Of a DNA stretch of 7,034 nt, positions 1 to 5,455 are shown piece by piece (position 1 is the first letter of the stretch; each line of letters starts with the position of its first letter). Source of the stretch: Bryobacterales bacterium. GTDB lineage: Bacteria; Cyanobacteriota; Vampirovibrionia; Obscuribacterales; Obscuribacteraceae. The stretch covers positions 1 through 7,034 of the forward strand of contig CAJCHQ010000908.1 in NCBI GenBank assembly GCA_903970295.1, given 5' to 3'. The notes below the pieces were generated by a model, which was given only the letters and a program-made list of their open reading frames with translations, was not told where the DNA came from and searched no databases. Both the position numbers and the translations under genes were made by a program.

Positions 1-809
1 TTTTGGGCAACAGCTTGCCGTATGTAAGGGCAATTGTCGTTGGCAGCAACCGTCAATGTTTCCGGATCCATACCCGGATTACCCGCCGCAGCGGCACGCA
101 CACCAATTTCTCGATCGGCAGCGAGAGCCGCGAGCGCATCAGGTCGAGTTGCTAGATTAGCTGCCACAGCCCTCCTGGTATATTCATAGCTGTCTCCGGC
201 CAGCTTGCTTAGTGCTATCGAGGGGGTTTTCGGATTCGCCGCCACTGCTGCTCTCACCCAACTCACCTTGTCGCCGGCCAGAACAGCAAGATCCGCAGGC
301 AAGGTGGCAGTGTTTTCCGCCACCTGTGTCCTGACCTCTTTATCAATGTCTGAGGCAAGCAATGTCAACACGTACTGGGGAGCGACTGGATTGGCTGCCA
401 GAGCAAATCTAACGCGGGCATCACGATCAGTTGCGAGGTGGGTAAATACTGCCAGCGGCGTTGATTGATTGTGCGCCACTGATTTTCTAATCAGACCGTC
501 GACATCGCTAGCCAGCCGGTTGAGAGTTTCCGTGCGGGCATGAGGATTACTCGCCACAGCCTCCTTGATCGCTTGCGCCTCGTGCGATGCCAGCTGATCT
601 AGGCTAGCAAGAGAAGTGGTGGTAGCAATTGTTTTCAAAGCGGCTTCACTGACATGCCAATGAGAGTCGAGTGCGAGTTTGGCCAGCACCGCTGGTGGTA
701 TGGCTGGATGTTGCGCCGCAGATTGCCTGACAGAAGGGTTATCGTCGAGTGCGAGCTTGATGAGAGTCTGGGGCGGAGTATGCGGATTGCAAGCGACGGC
801 TTGCCTGAC
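1..809 (-). repeat. 78-bp coding repeat array (26-residue LRV-like units)
   Basis: Ten complete units and the beginning of an eleventh are visible, each 78 bp except the third, which is 84 bp. The conserved protein core is VRxAVAxNP and LxxLAxD. The DNA is clearly diverged between units, so this is an old protein repeat and not a recent tandem DNA expansion. The array continues past the left edge. Confidence 0.8.
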
Positions 810-1055
810 CAATTTGTCTGGGTTGGCGGAAAGTTTATCCAGAGCTTGTTCAGAGCTCAGCTGCGCAGCTAATTCGGCGATGTGCTGAGCCGGCATGATT
901 TCGACCGGAGTCGATGCACTATCGGCGGTTGCTACTCGTATATAGATATCAGGGGAGACTTGTTTTCTTGGTCCTAGATTCGAGGCAATCGAACATTGCT
1001 TGCTTTCGTCTGTAGATTCTAAATCTGGTTTTTTTAGTTGCTTGCCCTGAGCCAT
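1..1055 (-). CDS. Leucine-rich-variant (LRV/HEAT-like) repeat protein, 3' part cut by window edge
   Basis: An open frame runs from ATG at 1055 to the left edge without a stop, giving 351 visible residues. The start is supported by GGAGG seven bases upstream. Residues 1-60 are hydrophilic with no signal peptide or membrane segment, so a cytoplasmic protein is likely. From about residue 83 it consists of 26-residue repeats of the form VRxAVAxNPxTPxxxLxxLAxDxxxx, beginning near residues 83, 109, 135, 163, 189, 215, 241, 267, 293, 319 and 345. This resembles the LRV family of alpha-helical solenoids. The third repeat (135-162) is irregular: 28 residues and no NP. The N-terminal iron-sulphur cluster cysteines known from the Azotobacter LRV protein are absent; only Cys21 lies in that part. 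Such solenoids usually bind other proteins; the partner here is unknown. HEAT repeat is the alternative label. The family assignment is from the repeat pattern only. Confidence 0.85.
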   Translation of the reverse strand, partial: MAQGKQLKKPDLESTDESKQCSIASNLGPRKQVSPDIYIRVATADSASTPVEIMPAQHIAELAAQLSSEQALDKLSANPDKLVRQAVACNPHTPPQTLIKLALDDNPSVRQSAAQHPAIPPAVLAKLALDSHWHVSEAALKTIATTTSLASLDQLASHEAQAIKEAVASNPHARTETLNRLASDVDGLIRKSVAHNQSTPLAVFTHLATDRDARVRFALAANPVAPQYVLTLLASDIDKEVRTQVAENTATLPADLAVLAGDKVSWVRAAVAANPKTPSIALSKLAGDSYEYTRRAVAANLATRPDALAALAADREIGVRAAAAGNPGMDPETLTVAANDNCPYIRQAVAQ

Positions 1056-1100
1056 AATGAAACCTCCGCCATAAATTGGCCAAAACCGACGCTTGGGATT

Positions 1101-1132
1101 ATTGTGCATGCGGAGCATTACCGAAGGATTAC
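1101..1132 (-). promoter_or_regulatory. Candidate operator/promoter of the repeat-protein gene (GTAAT direct repeat)
   Basis: On the minus strand the site reads GTAAT-CCTTC-GGTAATG (1132-1116), followed after 9 nt by CACAAT (1106-1101), a possible -10 element. There is no good -35 hexamer; the direct repeat sits where one would be, as at an activator-dependent promoter. The start codon at 1055 would then have a leader of about 40 nt. The same arrangement recurs upstream of the next two minus-strand genes. The 130-bp gap holding it shows no clear terminator for mocR. Confidence 0.55.
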
Positions 1133-1185
1133 AAGGCTATCTGCGAGATCATTGTGTGAGTGGGATGCCCTCTAGCGGTAACAAT

Positions 1186-2655
1186 TTACGCCGGGCAGGT
1201 CGCTTCCAAAAATTCAGAGAACTCTATTATCTTCCGCGGTATAGCATCTTTTTCCAGCAAGCCAAAGGGAACCAAGAATTCGCGATCGACTGGATTTCGC
1301 ACATAATACGCTCTGGTCGAGACCATGGGCAGCCCAGCTCGAGCAGCACATGCAAGGATCTGGGCCTCATCAAGGTTTGATTCCAATCTAATTAGTTGAT
1401 GCAGTCCGGCAGTGTATTTCGGAATCTCCACTAAATCCAAGAATCGTTGCTTTAAGCTGAATATCAATGCCTGACGCCGACTCTCGTATACGGAACGGCT
1501 TCTGCTTATATGACATTCAAGGTGTCCTTGATTAATGAAATCGGTCAGAGCATATTGTTCAATCGGCGAAAAGTTCCTTTCAATCAAAAGTTTTGCCTTA
1601 GTGAACAAATCGATCATGTGCTCAGGTATTACAAGCACGCCGGTCGTGACAATCGGAAAAAGCAGCTTCCAAAAACTGTAGCTGTAAACGACCCGCTCGC
1701 TTTTATCAAGACCTTGCAATGCTGGCAAAGCCGGAGGACAGTAGTGGTAGTCGCTATCCCATGCATCTTCGAGGATAAAAGCATTTTTTCGTTCTGCCCA
1801 ACTGAGAAGCTGTTTCCTTCTTTCCATCGAAAGGATGGCACCAGTAGGGTCATGATGCGACAAAGAAACACAAACTAATTTGCAGGGGCCTTCAATCTTC
1901 TCCAACTCAGAAACCTTCATTCCATCGTCATCCACGTCAATGGCCTCGATACGCGCGTGCCTCGACTCGAGATTATTGCGCGAGCCTGCATAGCCTGGGT
2001 TTTCCACAACTACCAGATCGCCTTCATCGACCAACAGAGTCGATACGTAATGCATAGCCGTCTGCGAACCAGAAAATACAATTACTTGATCTGCACTGCA
2101 GTTGACAGCTTTAGATCTGCGCAAATAAGACGCCAGGGACTCACGCAAAGGTCGGTACCCAAACACCTCATGATCAGCTGCTTTTCGCGGTGTTTGCAGG
2201 GTACGGCAATGTCGGCTGAACAATGCGCGCCACTGCCTTTGGGGCAGAAGATCCGCGGGCGAGCAACCAAAATTCAGCTCCGGCATGTCGCCTGATGTGC
2301 CTGGCGCCAGCTCTACATTCATAATGGCGCGGCTCAAGTTTGACACTTTCAACTCGGGAGTGTCGGGTCTTGAACTTATAAGACGACCACCAGCTACCGT
2401 CGCAAGCTCGAGATTGCGTCTCACGTAAGTACCCGAACCTACCTGTGTCTCCAGGATGCCCTCTCCATGGAGTTGCTTATATGCCTTCACGACCGTCGAC
2501 CTTGATAGTGCTAATGACTCTGCTAATTCTTTCGCAGAGGGTAAATGTTGTCCGGGGCGGAGTCGGCCGTTGAGTACTGATTCGCGAAGCTCGGCTGTCA
2601 GTTGTCGTGACAACGGTAAATTTGAATTTGGGGCCAATACAATTGGAAAATCCAT
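1186..2655 (-). CDS. MocR/GabR-type regulator: GntR winged helix fused to PLP aminotransferase-like domain
   Basis: The protein has 489 residues from ATG at 2655, which has AAAGG nine bases upstream; an in-frame TTG at 2664 directly abuts that AAAGG and is rejected. Numbers below count from the TTG; subtract 3 for the ATG. Residues about 13-83 form a GntR DNA-binding domain (LPLSRQL, LPSAKELAESLALSRSTVVKAY, GSGTYV). Residues about 128-490 form a fold-type I aminotransferase-like domain with FSGSQTA (197-203), ENPGY (221-225), HDPTG (271-275), LED (298-300) and the cofactor lysine K333 in SFWKLLFP. Length is normal for MocR proteins, which sense PLP plus an amine or amino acid and regulate transcription. 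Two usual pocket positions look changed: W302 where the family has Tyr (EDDYDSE motif) and T340 where an Arg normally follows the lysine by seven. No target enzyme gene is adjacent, so the effector cannot be named; PdxR, GabR and TauR subtypes remain possible. Confidence 0.93.
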   Translation of the reverse strand: MDFPIVLAPNSNLPLSRQLTAELRESVLNGRLRPGQHLPSAKELAESLALSRSTVVKAYKQLHGEGILETQVGSGTYVRRNLELATVAGGRLISSRPDTPELKVSNLSRAIMNVELAPGTSGDMPELNFGCSPADLLPQRQWRALFSRHCRTLQTPRKAADHEVFGYRPLRESLASYLRRSKAVNCSADQVIVFSGSQTAMHYVSTLLVDEGDLVVVENPGYAGSRNNLESRHARIEAIDVDDDGMKVSELEKIEGPCKLVCVSLSHHDPTGAILSMERRKQLLSWAERKNAFILEDAWDSDYHYCPPALPALQGLDKSERVVYSYSFWKLLFPIVTTGVLVIPEHMIDLFTKAKLLIERNFSPIEQYALTDFINQGHLECHISRSRSVYESRRQALIFSLKQRFLDLVEIPKYTAGLHQLIRLESNLDEAQILACAARAGLPMVSTRAYYVRNPVDREFLVPFGLLEKDAIPRKIIEFSEFLEATCPA

Positions 2656-2720
2656 TTTTTTCAACCTTTGGAAGATGGGGTGAATGATAGCAAGCAGATA
2701 GAGCCCGAGAATTCGATTGA

Positions 2721-2741
2721 ACTGCGTTTAGAGAACGCAGT
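2721..2741 (-). other. Perfect 8-bp hairpin in the region upstream of mocR
   Basis: ACTGCGTT, a 5-base loop and AACGCAGT form a perfect inverted repeat. No T tract follows on either strand, so it is not a standard terminator. It would lie in the mocR leader if transcription starts near 2760, or it could be a protein-binding site. Confidence 0.4.
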
Positions 2742-2767
2742 CTGAGACCGCTAGTGCTATTCAACTC

Positions 2768-2799
2768 AATGTAGGTTGATTTCATTACCAAGACATTAC
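2768..2799 (-). promoter_or_regulatory. Candidate operator/promoter of mocR (GTAAT direct repeat)
   Basis: The minus strand reads GTAAT-GTCTT-GGTAATG (2799-2783), then after 9 nt TACATT (2773-2768), a plausible -10. It lies about 130 bp upstream of the mocR ATG, giving a leader of roughly 105 nt. Twelve bases of this site (CATTACCAAGAC on the plus strand, 2783-2794) recur exactly at 4274-4285. Autoregulation by the mocR product is an inference. Confidence 0.55.
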
Positions 2800-2801
2800 G
2801 T

Positions 2802-2832
2802 AAACAACTTCGAATGCAAATGTTGTTTGCAT
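2802..2832 (-). other. Two overlapping inverted repeats downstream of the 2871-3935 gene
   Basis: ATGCAAA-TGTTG-TTTGCAT (2814-2832) is a perfect 7-bp inverted repeat, and AAACAAC (2802-2808) pairs with GTTGTTT (2822-2828); the two structures exclude each other. On the minus strand they lie about 40 nt after the stop codon of the upstream gene but no T run follows, so a terminator role is weak. They also lie just upstream of the candidate mocR promoter. Confidence 0.35.
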
Positions 2833-2870
2833 GGCCGACGGTAAGTGTCAAACGCGACATGTCTGCGGCG

Positions 2871-3935
2871 CTAGATTCTTGCGCTATTTCCCTCGCCGCG
2901 AATAACGAGGCTCTGCTCGCTAAATTGTGAAAGCATATTCAAAGCTCTCGGTCGCACAAAGTGGTACGCGTCTGGAACATTAAGTCTGCCTGTCTTCCAT
3001 GTTTCCGCCGCCTGATTGAAAACGTTTTGGGGCGCCCGCGTAGCGTTGACAAATGTGCTGGCCGGTTTATTAGAGCGTAAGCTGCGTGGCTGTGCCGTTT
3101 GACGAAGCATCAGTCCGAGTGACTCGATACCACTCGCCTGGGCGCCGACAAAACTGTCTTTCACGGGCTTCAGTCCAGAAAGGCTAAACGTCAGATGGGC
3201 CGGCAAATCAGCCTGATTGTGACTGATCATGCTACCGAGAACTTTGGTGCCAGTATTGTCCTCGAGATGCTTGAGCAAGTCGCTCAAGCTACGCAATTTA
3301 GTTGTGTCAAAAAAAGACTGAATTCCCAGCAATTCGCCCTTCGCAAAAAAAGCCACGCACTCCGCTCCCTTGCTCTCGTCAAAAAGAGCAACAGCCCCGA
3401 GTGCAGAGGCCTTGTCGAAGCGATTGACCAGAGAGTAAAGGCTTGGCGCTTGAGTGCTGTCAACGTAATCAATATCAATCTGATTATGGAACATTGACCC
3501 CGCCGCTAGTGCTACCTCTTCCGACAACAGATAACCATTAGATAAGCTTTGATTGCTGCTCAAATCAAGCAATAGTCTGTCATAGGCAGCCTTGCCAAAA
3601 AGTTGCTCCGGGCAAACTTTGCTGCCATAAACGCAAGCGAGAACGCGTCCTCGCAAAATCAACAGCCCCGCTCTCGACTGGCTCTGGGACGAATCAATCT
3701 TCACGCAGCAAGTCAAACGCTGGACTTCGATATCGAGTAATTGCTGCAGTGTGCTCATCTTTCCTGGAGACGGTAACATCTCTCCCGCAAAGCATTCGCT
3801 GGGCAACAGAGAAGTTGTACGACGATTGCGCCCATCATATTTGCGACCGACCACAAAGCTGTTCTCCTGTGCGCTGACTAGATCGCTAGCACGGTCATCC
3901 TGCTGAACATAGAAATCATAATTGTGAACATACAT
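2871..3935 (-). CDS. Unrecognised protein with two tandem DUF4388/PatA-like segments
   Basis: The protein has 354 residues from ATG at 3935, preceded by AGGAG ten bases upstream. An in-frame GTG at 3968 would add 11 residues and also has a GGAG, but it lies in the loop of a small hairpin, so the ATG is preferred. There is no signal peptide or membrane segment. Residues 61-106 (STLQQLLDI ... GLLILRGRVLACVYGSK) resemble DUF4388/PatA N-terminal domains, in which a strand of the type gxLyfxxGrixxA is followed by GxxAxxxLL, here GKAAYDRLL (114-122). Residues 165-210 (SLYSLVNRF ... VAFFAKGELLGIQSFF) align to 61-106 without gaps over 36 positions up to a shared glycine (G96 and G200), which suggests an internal duplication. 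Residues about 275-354 look less ordered. DUF4388 proteins often act in signalling or gliding systems; no such role can be assigned here. Confidence 0.72.
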   Translation of the reverse strand: MYVHNYDFYVQQDDRASDLVSAQENSFVVGRKYDGRNRRTTSLLPSECFAGEMLPSPGKMSTLQQLLDIEVQRLTCCVKIDSSQSQSRAGLLILRGRVLACVYGSKVCPEQLFGKAAYDRLLLDLSSNQSLSNGYLLSEEVALAAGSMFHNQIDIDYVDSTQAPSLYSLVNRFDKASALGAVALFDESKGAECVAFFAKGELLGIQSFFDTTKLRSLSDLLKHLEDNTGTKVLGSMISHNQADLPAHLTFSLSGLKPVKDSFVGAQASGIESLGLMLRQTAQPRSLRSNKPASTFVNATRAPQNVFNQAAETWKTGRLNVPDAYHFVRPRALNMLSQFSEQSLVIRGEGNSARI

Positions 3936-3958
3936 GTTAATTGCGCTCCTGTACTTGG

Positions 3959-4018
3959 TCGCGTTCACGCGATACTTCTCCGCATAGCGACGCTGGTGAG
4001 ACCTCAGAACAAGAGGTC
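3959..4018 (-). other. Two small hairpins in the leader of the 2871-3935 gene
   Basis: TCGCG-TTCA-CGCGA (3959-3972) and GACCTC-AGAACAA-GAGGTC (4000-4018) are perfect inverted repeats of 5 and 6 bp. The first encloses the alternative GTG start at 3968. Both would be transcribed if the promoter at 4049-4077 is used. They could be chance; no ligand-binding class of riboswitch is recognised. Confidence 0.35.
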
Positions 4019-4048
4019 ATCCCAGGAAAATCATCTCCGGTGCTAAAA

Positions 4049-4077
4049 AAAATAGACTTAGTAATTCGATTAGTCAA
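4049..4077 (-). promoter_or_regulatory. Candidate sigma-70 promoter of the 2871-3935 gene
   Basis: The minus strand has TTGACT (4077-4072), a 17-bp spacer and TATTTT (4054-4049), matching the -35 in five of six and the -10 in four of six positions. Transcription would start near 4042, giving a leader of about 105 nt to the ATG at 3935. Confidence 0.5.
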
Positions 4078-4178
4078 ACAGCCGCTTGTTGGAATAGCGG
4101 CATTGAAAATGAGCTTCTCAAATAAAGCTGAAAGGAAGTCTCGTTATCTCCTCCAAAAAAAACATTAGGTAGAACTGA

Positions 4179-4215
4179 CATTACCGTAGCGGTTTAACAT
4201 TACCAATTGATTACC
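4179..4215 (-). promoter_or_regulatory. Third GTAAT direct-repeat site plus an extra GGTAATG
   Basis: The minus strand reads GTAAT-CAATT-GGTAATG (4214-4198), followed after 9 nt by TACGGT (4188-4183), a poor -10 match. A further single GGTAATG occupies 4185-4179 and another 4280-4274. The site lies about 265 bp upstream of the start at 3935. The stretch 4078-4398 otherwise holds no gene I can support; it contains a run of eight A at 4155-4162 and a GCCGCT/AGCGGC hairpin near 4081-4102. Confidence 0.5.
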
Positions 4216-4398
4216 GCATTTTGTGAAACGCCCCTTTTTGTCATTTTGCCACCAACTGAGTTTGTCTTACAGACATTACCAAGACCTTCCCGAGCATTGC
4301 GTGCGGTTGTGGCTATGGGTATGAGCCGCAAACTCAGCGCAGAGTAGCAGAAGTGGAGAATACCGAAAATGTTTTTAAACAGCAAAAATACAACCAAC

Positions 4399-4449
4399 AA
4401 AAAAAGTCACCGTTACGGGGCGACTGGCAAGAATTCGTTCTTGCCAGTC
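4399..4449 (-). terminator. Intrinsic terminator of the secreted-protein gene, with an adjoining 12-bp hairpin
   Basis: On the minus strand GTCGCC (4424-4419) pairs with GGTGAC (4411-4406) with one G-U pair and is followed at once by seven T (4405-4399), a standard rho-independent terminator 48 nt after the stop codon at 4472. Immediately before it lies a perfect 12-bp hairpin, GACTGGCAAGAA (4422-4433) with TTCTTGCCAGTC (4438-4449), loop TTCG on the plus strand. The two stems share 4422-4424. Confidence 0.75.
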
Positions 4450-4471
4450 TGTGTTGCTGGATCGCTGAGTG

Positions 4472-4942
4472 TTAGTGTTTGCGACTTTGATCCACAGGGG
4501 TGGCGACTATCTGGACTTCGAATACCCACGGCCTGTTTTCATCGTCGGGGGTTAAGATCACGAAACTGTCTCCAGGCTGAGCATAATATGTCAGCTCAGG
4601 CTCGTGCTCGCGGCTGACAACGTCAATGCCTCGTGTGCGGACGATCTCCCATGGGAGTTTAGCGTAAGTGATAAAGTCTATTTCTTCTCCAGCTGTCACC
4701 TTGATGACAGTTGGCTTTGCGTGGCGATCGATTACATAGGAGAAGCCCACGCTCAGCTTGTCGGGATTGCCAGGATCTTGTTCGAAGACCATCGAACAAG
4801 CCGCCCCCTTCACACAGTCAATGACTTCGCCGGGAGCACGATCAGACTCTCCGCAAAATGCTGGTGGGCTGAACATCAACAAAGCGGCCGCGGCCATTGC
4901 GATCGTTGAACGCCGTGGATTCAGTGTACCTACTATGCGCAT
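4472..4942 (-). CDS. Small secreted protein of unknown function
   Basis: The protein has 156 residues. The ATG at 4942 is well supported by AGGAG six bases upstream. It begins with a typical Sec signal peptide: Arg-rich start, hydrophobic core IAMAAAALLMF (14-24) and a likely cut after AFC (residue 30), so the mature protein of about 126 residues should be in the periplasm or outside the cell. Cys30 does not sit in a proper lipobox, so a lipoprotein is less likely. The mature part has two cysteines close together (C43 and C49, DCVKGAAC) that could form a disulphide. The rest looks beta-rich (PTVIKVTAGEEIDFITY, YYAQPGDSFVIL, WVFEVQIVA), somewhat like a cupredoxin or Ig-type sandwich but without a visible set of copper ligands. 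I do not recognise the family. It has its own terminator and no partner on the same strand nearby. Confidence 0.78.
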   Translation of the reverse strand: MRIVGTLNPRRSTIAMAAAALLMFSPPAFCGESDRAPGEVIDCVKGAACSMVFEQDPGNPDKLSVGFSYVIDRHAKPTVIKVTAGEEIDFITYAKLPWEIVRTRGIDVVSREHEPELTYYAQPGDSFVILTPDDENRPWVFEVQIVATPVDQSRKH

Positions 4943-4960
4943 TTCTAACTCCTGAGTAGC

Positions 4961-4989
4961 GCCAGACCGGCAGATAAGGACTGTCTGGC
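4961..4989 (-). promoter_or_regulatory. 7-bp inverted repeat upstream of the secreted-protein gene
   Basis: GCCAGAC (4961-4967) and GTCTGGC (4983-4989) are perfect arms around a 15-base spacer, ending 18 bases upstream of the ATG at 4942. The 22-bp centre-to-centre spacing (two helical turns) suits a dimeric repressor, and an mRNA hairpin next to the ribosome site is the alternative. A TTGACG about 5028-5033 on the minus strand could be a -35, but no good -10 follows at the right distance. Confidence 0.4.
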
Positions 4990-5065
4990 AAATGAAAGAG
5001 AATCATCCATTTCACCCTTCAATAAACCGTCAACCAAAAAGACAACCTGTTGCCTGAGATTCAAC

Positions 5066-5311
5066 CTAATTGAGCAGAGGTTGTTGATTTTTCTGGTTCT
5101 TGTATTGCTCCCAATAGCTTGTGTCGGTAAATGAAGGGTATCCGCACCTTAGCAACCCCGCTTGGCTACTAGCAATCTGTATTACGGAATGAGACCGAGC
5201 AAAGGGAGTCAGGCTCTCCGGGGTTAGGCAGAATCGAGTGTCTGCAAGTGGATTTTCTTCCGACCAGACTTCTAAATAAAATAAGCTAGTAAATCTAGCA
5301 ACCTGCGGCAC
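5066..5311 (-). CDS. Doubtful small ORF (81 aa) in the divergent region
   Basis: A GTG at 5311 with AAGG seven bases upstream opens an 81-residue frame with no signal peptide, membrane segment or known motif; the C-terminus is rich in Gln, Asn and Tyr. It is the only sizeable frame in the 513-bp gap between two divergent genes. It may be a real small gene, a decayed remnant or noise. Downstream, ACAACCT (5042-5048) and AGGTTGT (5078-5084) form an inverted repeat without a T tract in this direction. Confidence 0.25.
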   Translation of the reverse strand: MPQVARFTSLFYLEVWSEENPLADTRFCLTPESLTPFARSHSVIQIASSQAGLLRCGYPSFTDTSYWEQYKNQKNQQPLLN

Positions 5312-5317
5312 CTTGCA

Positions 5318-5369
5318 ACCTTAAGTTATCAATGCACACGCTGAGGGTGCAGTCGTACCTTAAGTTGTC
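5318..5369. repeat. Pair of 13-bp direct repeats upstream of the HTTM operon
   Basis: ACCTTAAGTTATC (5318-5330) and ACCTTAAGTTGTC (5357-5369) differ at one base and start 39 bp apart. Each contains the palindrome CTTAAG. Between them TGCAC and GTGCA form a 5-bp inverted repeat. The position, about 90-140 bp upstream of the operon, suits a regulator-binding region. No convincing -35/-10 pair is visible between here and 5456. Confidence 0.4.
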
Positions 5370-5419
5370 CGCATATCACCTGATGGGGGCGGCTATCACA
5401 CAGAACGGCTGGTGCTAAC

Positions 5420-5452
5420 ATGAACATCAGTTGCAAACACGTCTTTATTTAA
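5420..5452 (+). CDS. Possible 10-codon leader peptide before the HTTM operon
   Basis: ATG at 5420 preceded by GGTG five bases upstream encodes MNISCKHVFI and ends in TAA at 5450-5452, three bases before the ATG at 5456. The next gene has no Shine-Dalgarno sequence of its own, so translation of this leader could deliver ribosomes to it. It contains no run of regulatory codons typical of attenuators. Short ATG-stop frames also arise by chance. Confidence 0.35.
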   Translation: MNISCKHVFI

Positions 5453-5455
5453 ATC

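Noticed and set aside
1..809. CRISPR-like or satellite array because of the regular 78-bp period
   Set aside because: The period is explained by protein repeats in one frame; DNA units are diverged and there are no spacers.
205..888. Plus-strand frames opposite the repeat-protein gene
   Set aside because: They are antisense to a long open frame with clear protein repeats and themselves show no domain; Ala/Ser/Arg-rich content is a shadow of the repeats.
2662..2664. TTG as the mocR start
   Set aside because: AAAGG lies directly against it; spacing suits the ATG at 2655 instead.
1093..2683. Several plus-strand frames and minus-strand frames overlapping mocR
   Set aside because: All lie over the well-supported MocR coding sequence and have no recognisable content or convincing ribosome sites.
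3966..3968. GTG as the start of the 354-residue protein
   Set aside because: It lies in a TCGCG/CGCGA hairpin, and the ATG at 3935 has a good AGGAG. Not fully excluded.
4130..4162. Strong GGAGGAG on the minus strand at about 4148-4154, suggesting a small gene
   Set aside because: No ATG, GTG or TTG follows at a usable distance, so no coding region can be proposed.
4200..4400. 66-residue minus-strand frame with a hydrophobic start
   Set aside because: It would start with TTG inside the terminator T tract, has no ribosome site and overlaps the GTAAT operator.
4369..4617. 82-residue plus-strand frame starting MFLNSKNTTNKK
   Set aside because: Although a GGAG is ten bases upstream, it runs through the terminator hairpins and antisense into the secreted-protein gene, and its composition looks random.
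5042..5084. ACAACCT/AGGTTGT inverted repeat as a terminator
   Set aside because: There is no T tract on the minus strand side and no plus-strand gene that would need one; the arms are 29 bases apart.
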